Origin: Clostridium sp. AF37-5
GTDB lineage: Bacteria > Bacillota > Clostridia > Lachnospirales > Lachnospiraceae
Direction: 5' to 3'
Assembly (NCBI RefSeq): GCF_003477605.1
Contig: NZ_QUDR01000011.1
Coordinates: 39,083-103,082 of the forward strand
DNA: 64,000 nt
Shown here: positions 63,852-64,000 of the stretch, piece after piece
Layout of the letters: each line of letters begins with the position of its first letter
Position numbering within the stretch: the stretch's first letter is position 1
Notes under the pieces: generated by a model
Told to the model about the DNA's origin: nothing
What the model saw: the letters and a program-made list of their open reading frames with translations, nothing else
Database searches by the model: none
Position numbers and translations under genes: made by a program

Positions 63852-64000
63852 AGTATTCGCTGACGCGGTAAAGCGCACAGCAAACGGAATCAAAAAAGAT
63901 TCCAAGAACCTTGATAATTGAACAGTGAAACAACCTTGAAAAATTATAAAATAATTTTTCGGACAAGGACATTCGATAAGAATGAAACCAAAACCCGATT

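Noticed and set aside
63852..64000. 5' end of 16S rRNA
   Set aside because: No recognisable 16S start sequence is reached before the window ends; only promoter and leader are supported.

Overview
The window is the replication-origin region of an anaerobic, spore-forming Firmicute of the Lachnospiraceae type (inferred from gene content and order; no 16S gene is inside the window). Supporting signs are HydF ([FeFe]-hydrogenase maturation), SpoIIR and a SipL-like DUF3794/LysM protein (sporulation), Veg, a two-subunit class I fumarase, meso-DAP synthesis (DapF), and a sigma-D-type (flagellar) promoter, which suggests a motile organism.

Origin core (44.4-63.5 kb). Leftward from the origin: rpmH, rnpA, yidD, yidC, jag, mnmE, mnmG, rsmG, parA, parB. 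Rightward: dnaA, dnaN, an S4-domain gene, recF, gyrB, gyrA, fumarase alpha and beta. The strand switch lies at about 53.5 kb. The dnaA-dnaN gap holds DnaA-box-like sites, a GC cluster and a DnaA-trio-like run. Two perfect parS palindromes lie in front of parA. tRNA-Ser(GCU) follows the fumarase genes, and the window ends in the promoter and leader of a probable rRNA operon. tRNA-Lys(CUU) lies at 44.4 kb.

Left arm (0-44 kb), mostly on the minus strand (leading strand away from oriC). It has an esterase, hydF, a LacI-type sensor fused to GGDEF, cca, a TSCPD protein, a preQ1-controlled queT, two VanY-type D,D-carboxypeptidases, plsC and a cell-wall/lysine block (HD-GYP, dapF, DUF1934, ddl). There follow spoIIR, ispE, a sigma-D-linked gene, the SipL-like gene, veg, and a complete pantothenate-to-phosphopantetheine operon (DUF2520, panB, panC, panD, coaBC). 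Beyond these lie a YesMN-type two-component system with an ABC exporter, an OmpR-type two-component system with a secreted protein and VanY, a nucleoside hydrolase, a cupin, a decayed toxin-antitoxin patch, pyk, a D,D-carboxypeptidase, trmB and an AI-2E transporter.

The most unusual content is non-coding. (1) A family of very large hairpins (2.67, 3.05, 26.36 and 26.57 kb) has arms up to 36 bp; two copies 23 kb apart share an almost identical inner core but have different, still complementary, outer arms. (2) A second hairpin family (11.44 and 14.10 kb) and an 18-bp direct repeat bracket a two-gene insert (zinc-ribbon membrane protein plus AlbA_2-type ATP-binding protein). (3) 11-bp-phased GATACA repeats stand at the same distance from the -10 box in front of an OmpR-type regulator and in front of a vanY-like gene. 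(4) Between 37.3 and 39.3 kb lie the remains of two toxin-antitoxin modules: an ImmA/IrrE protease without its HExxH region, a PIN-type toxin with stop and frameshift, and an intact AbiEi-like antitoxin whose toxin has shrunk to a ~100-bp scar. I found no clearly new multi-gene defence or biosynthetic system; the hairpin families are the best candidates for undescribed elements.
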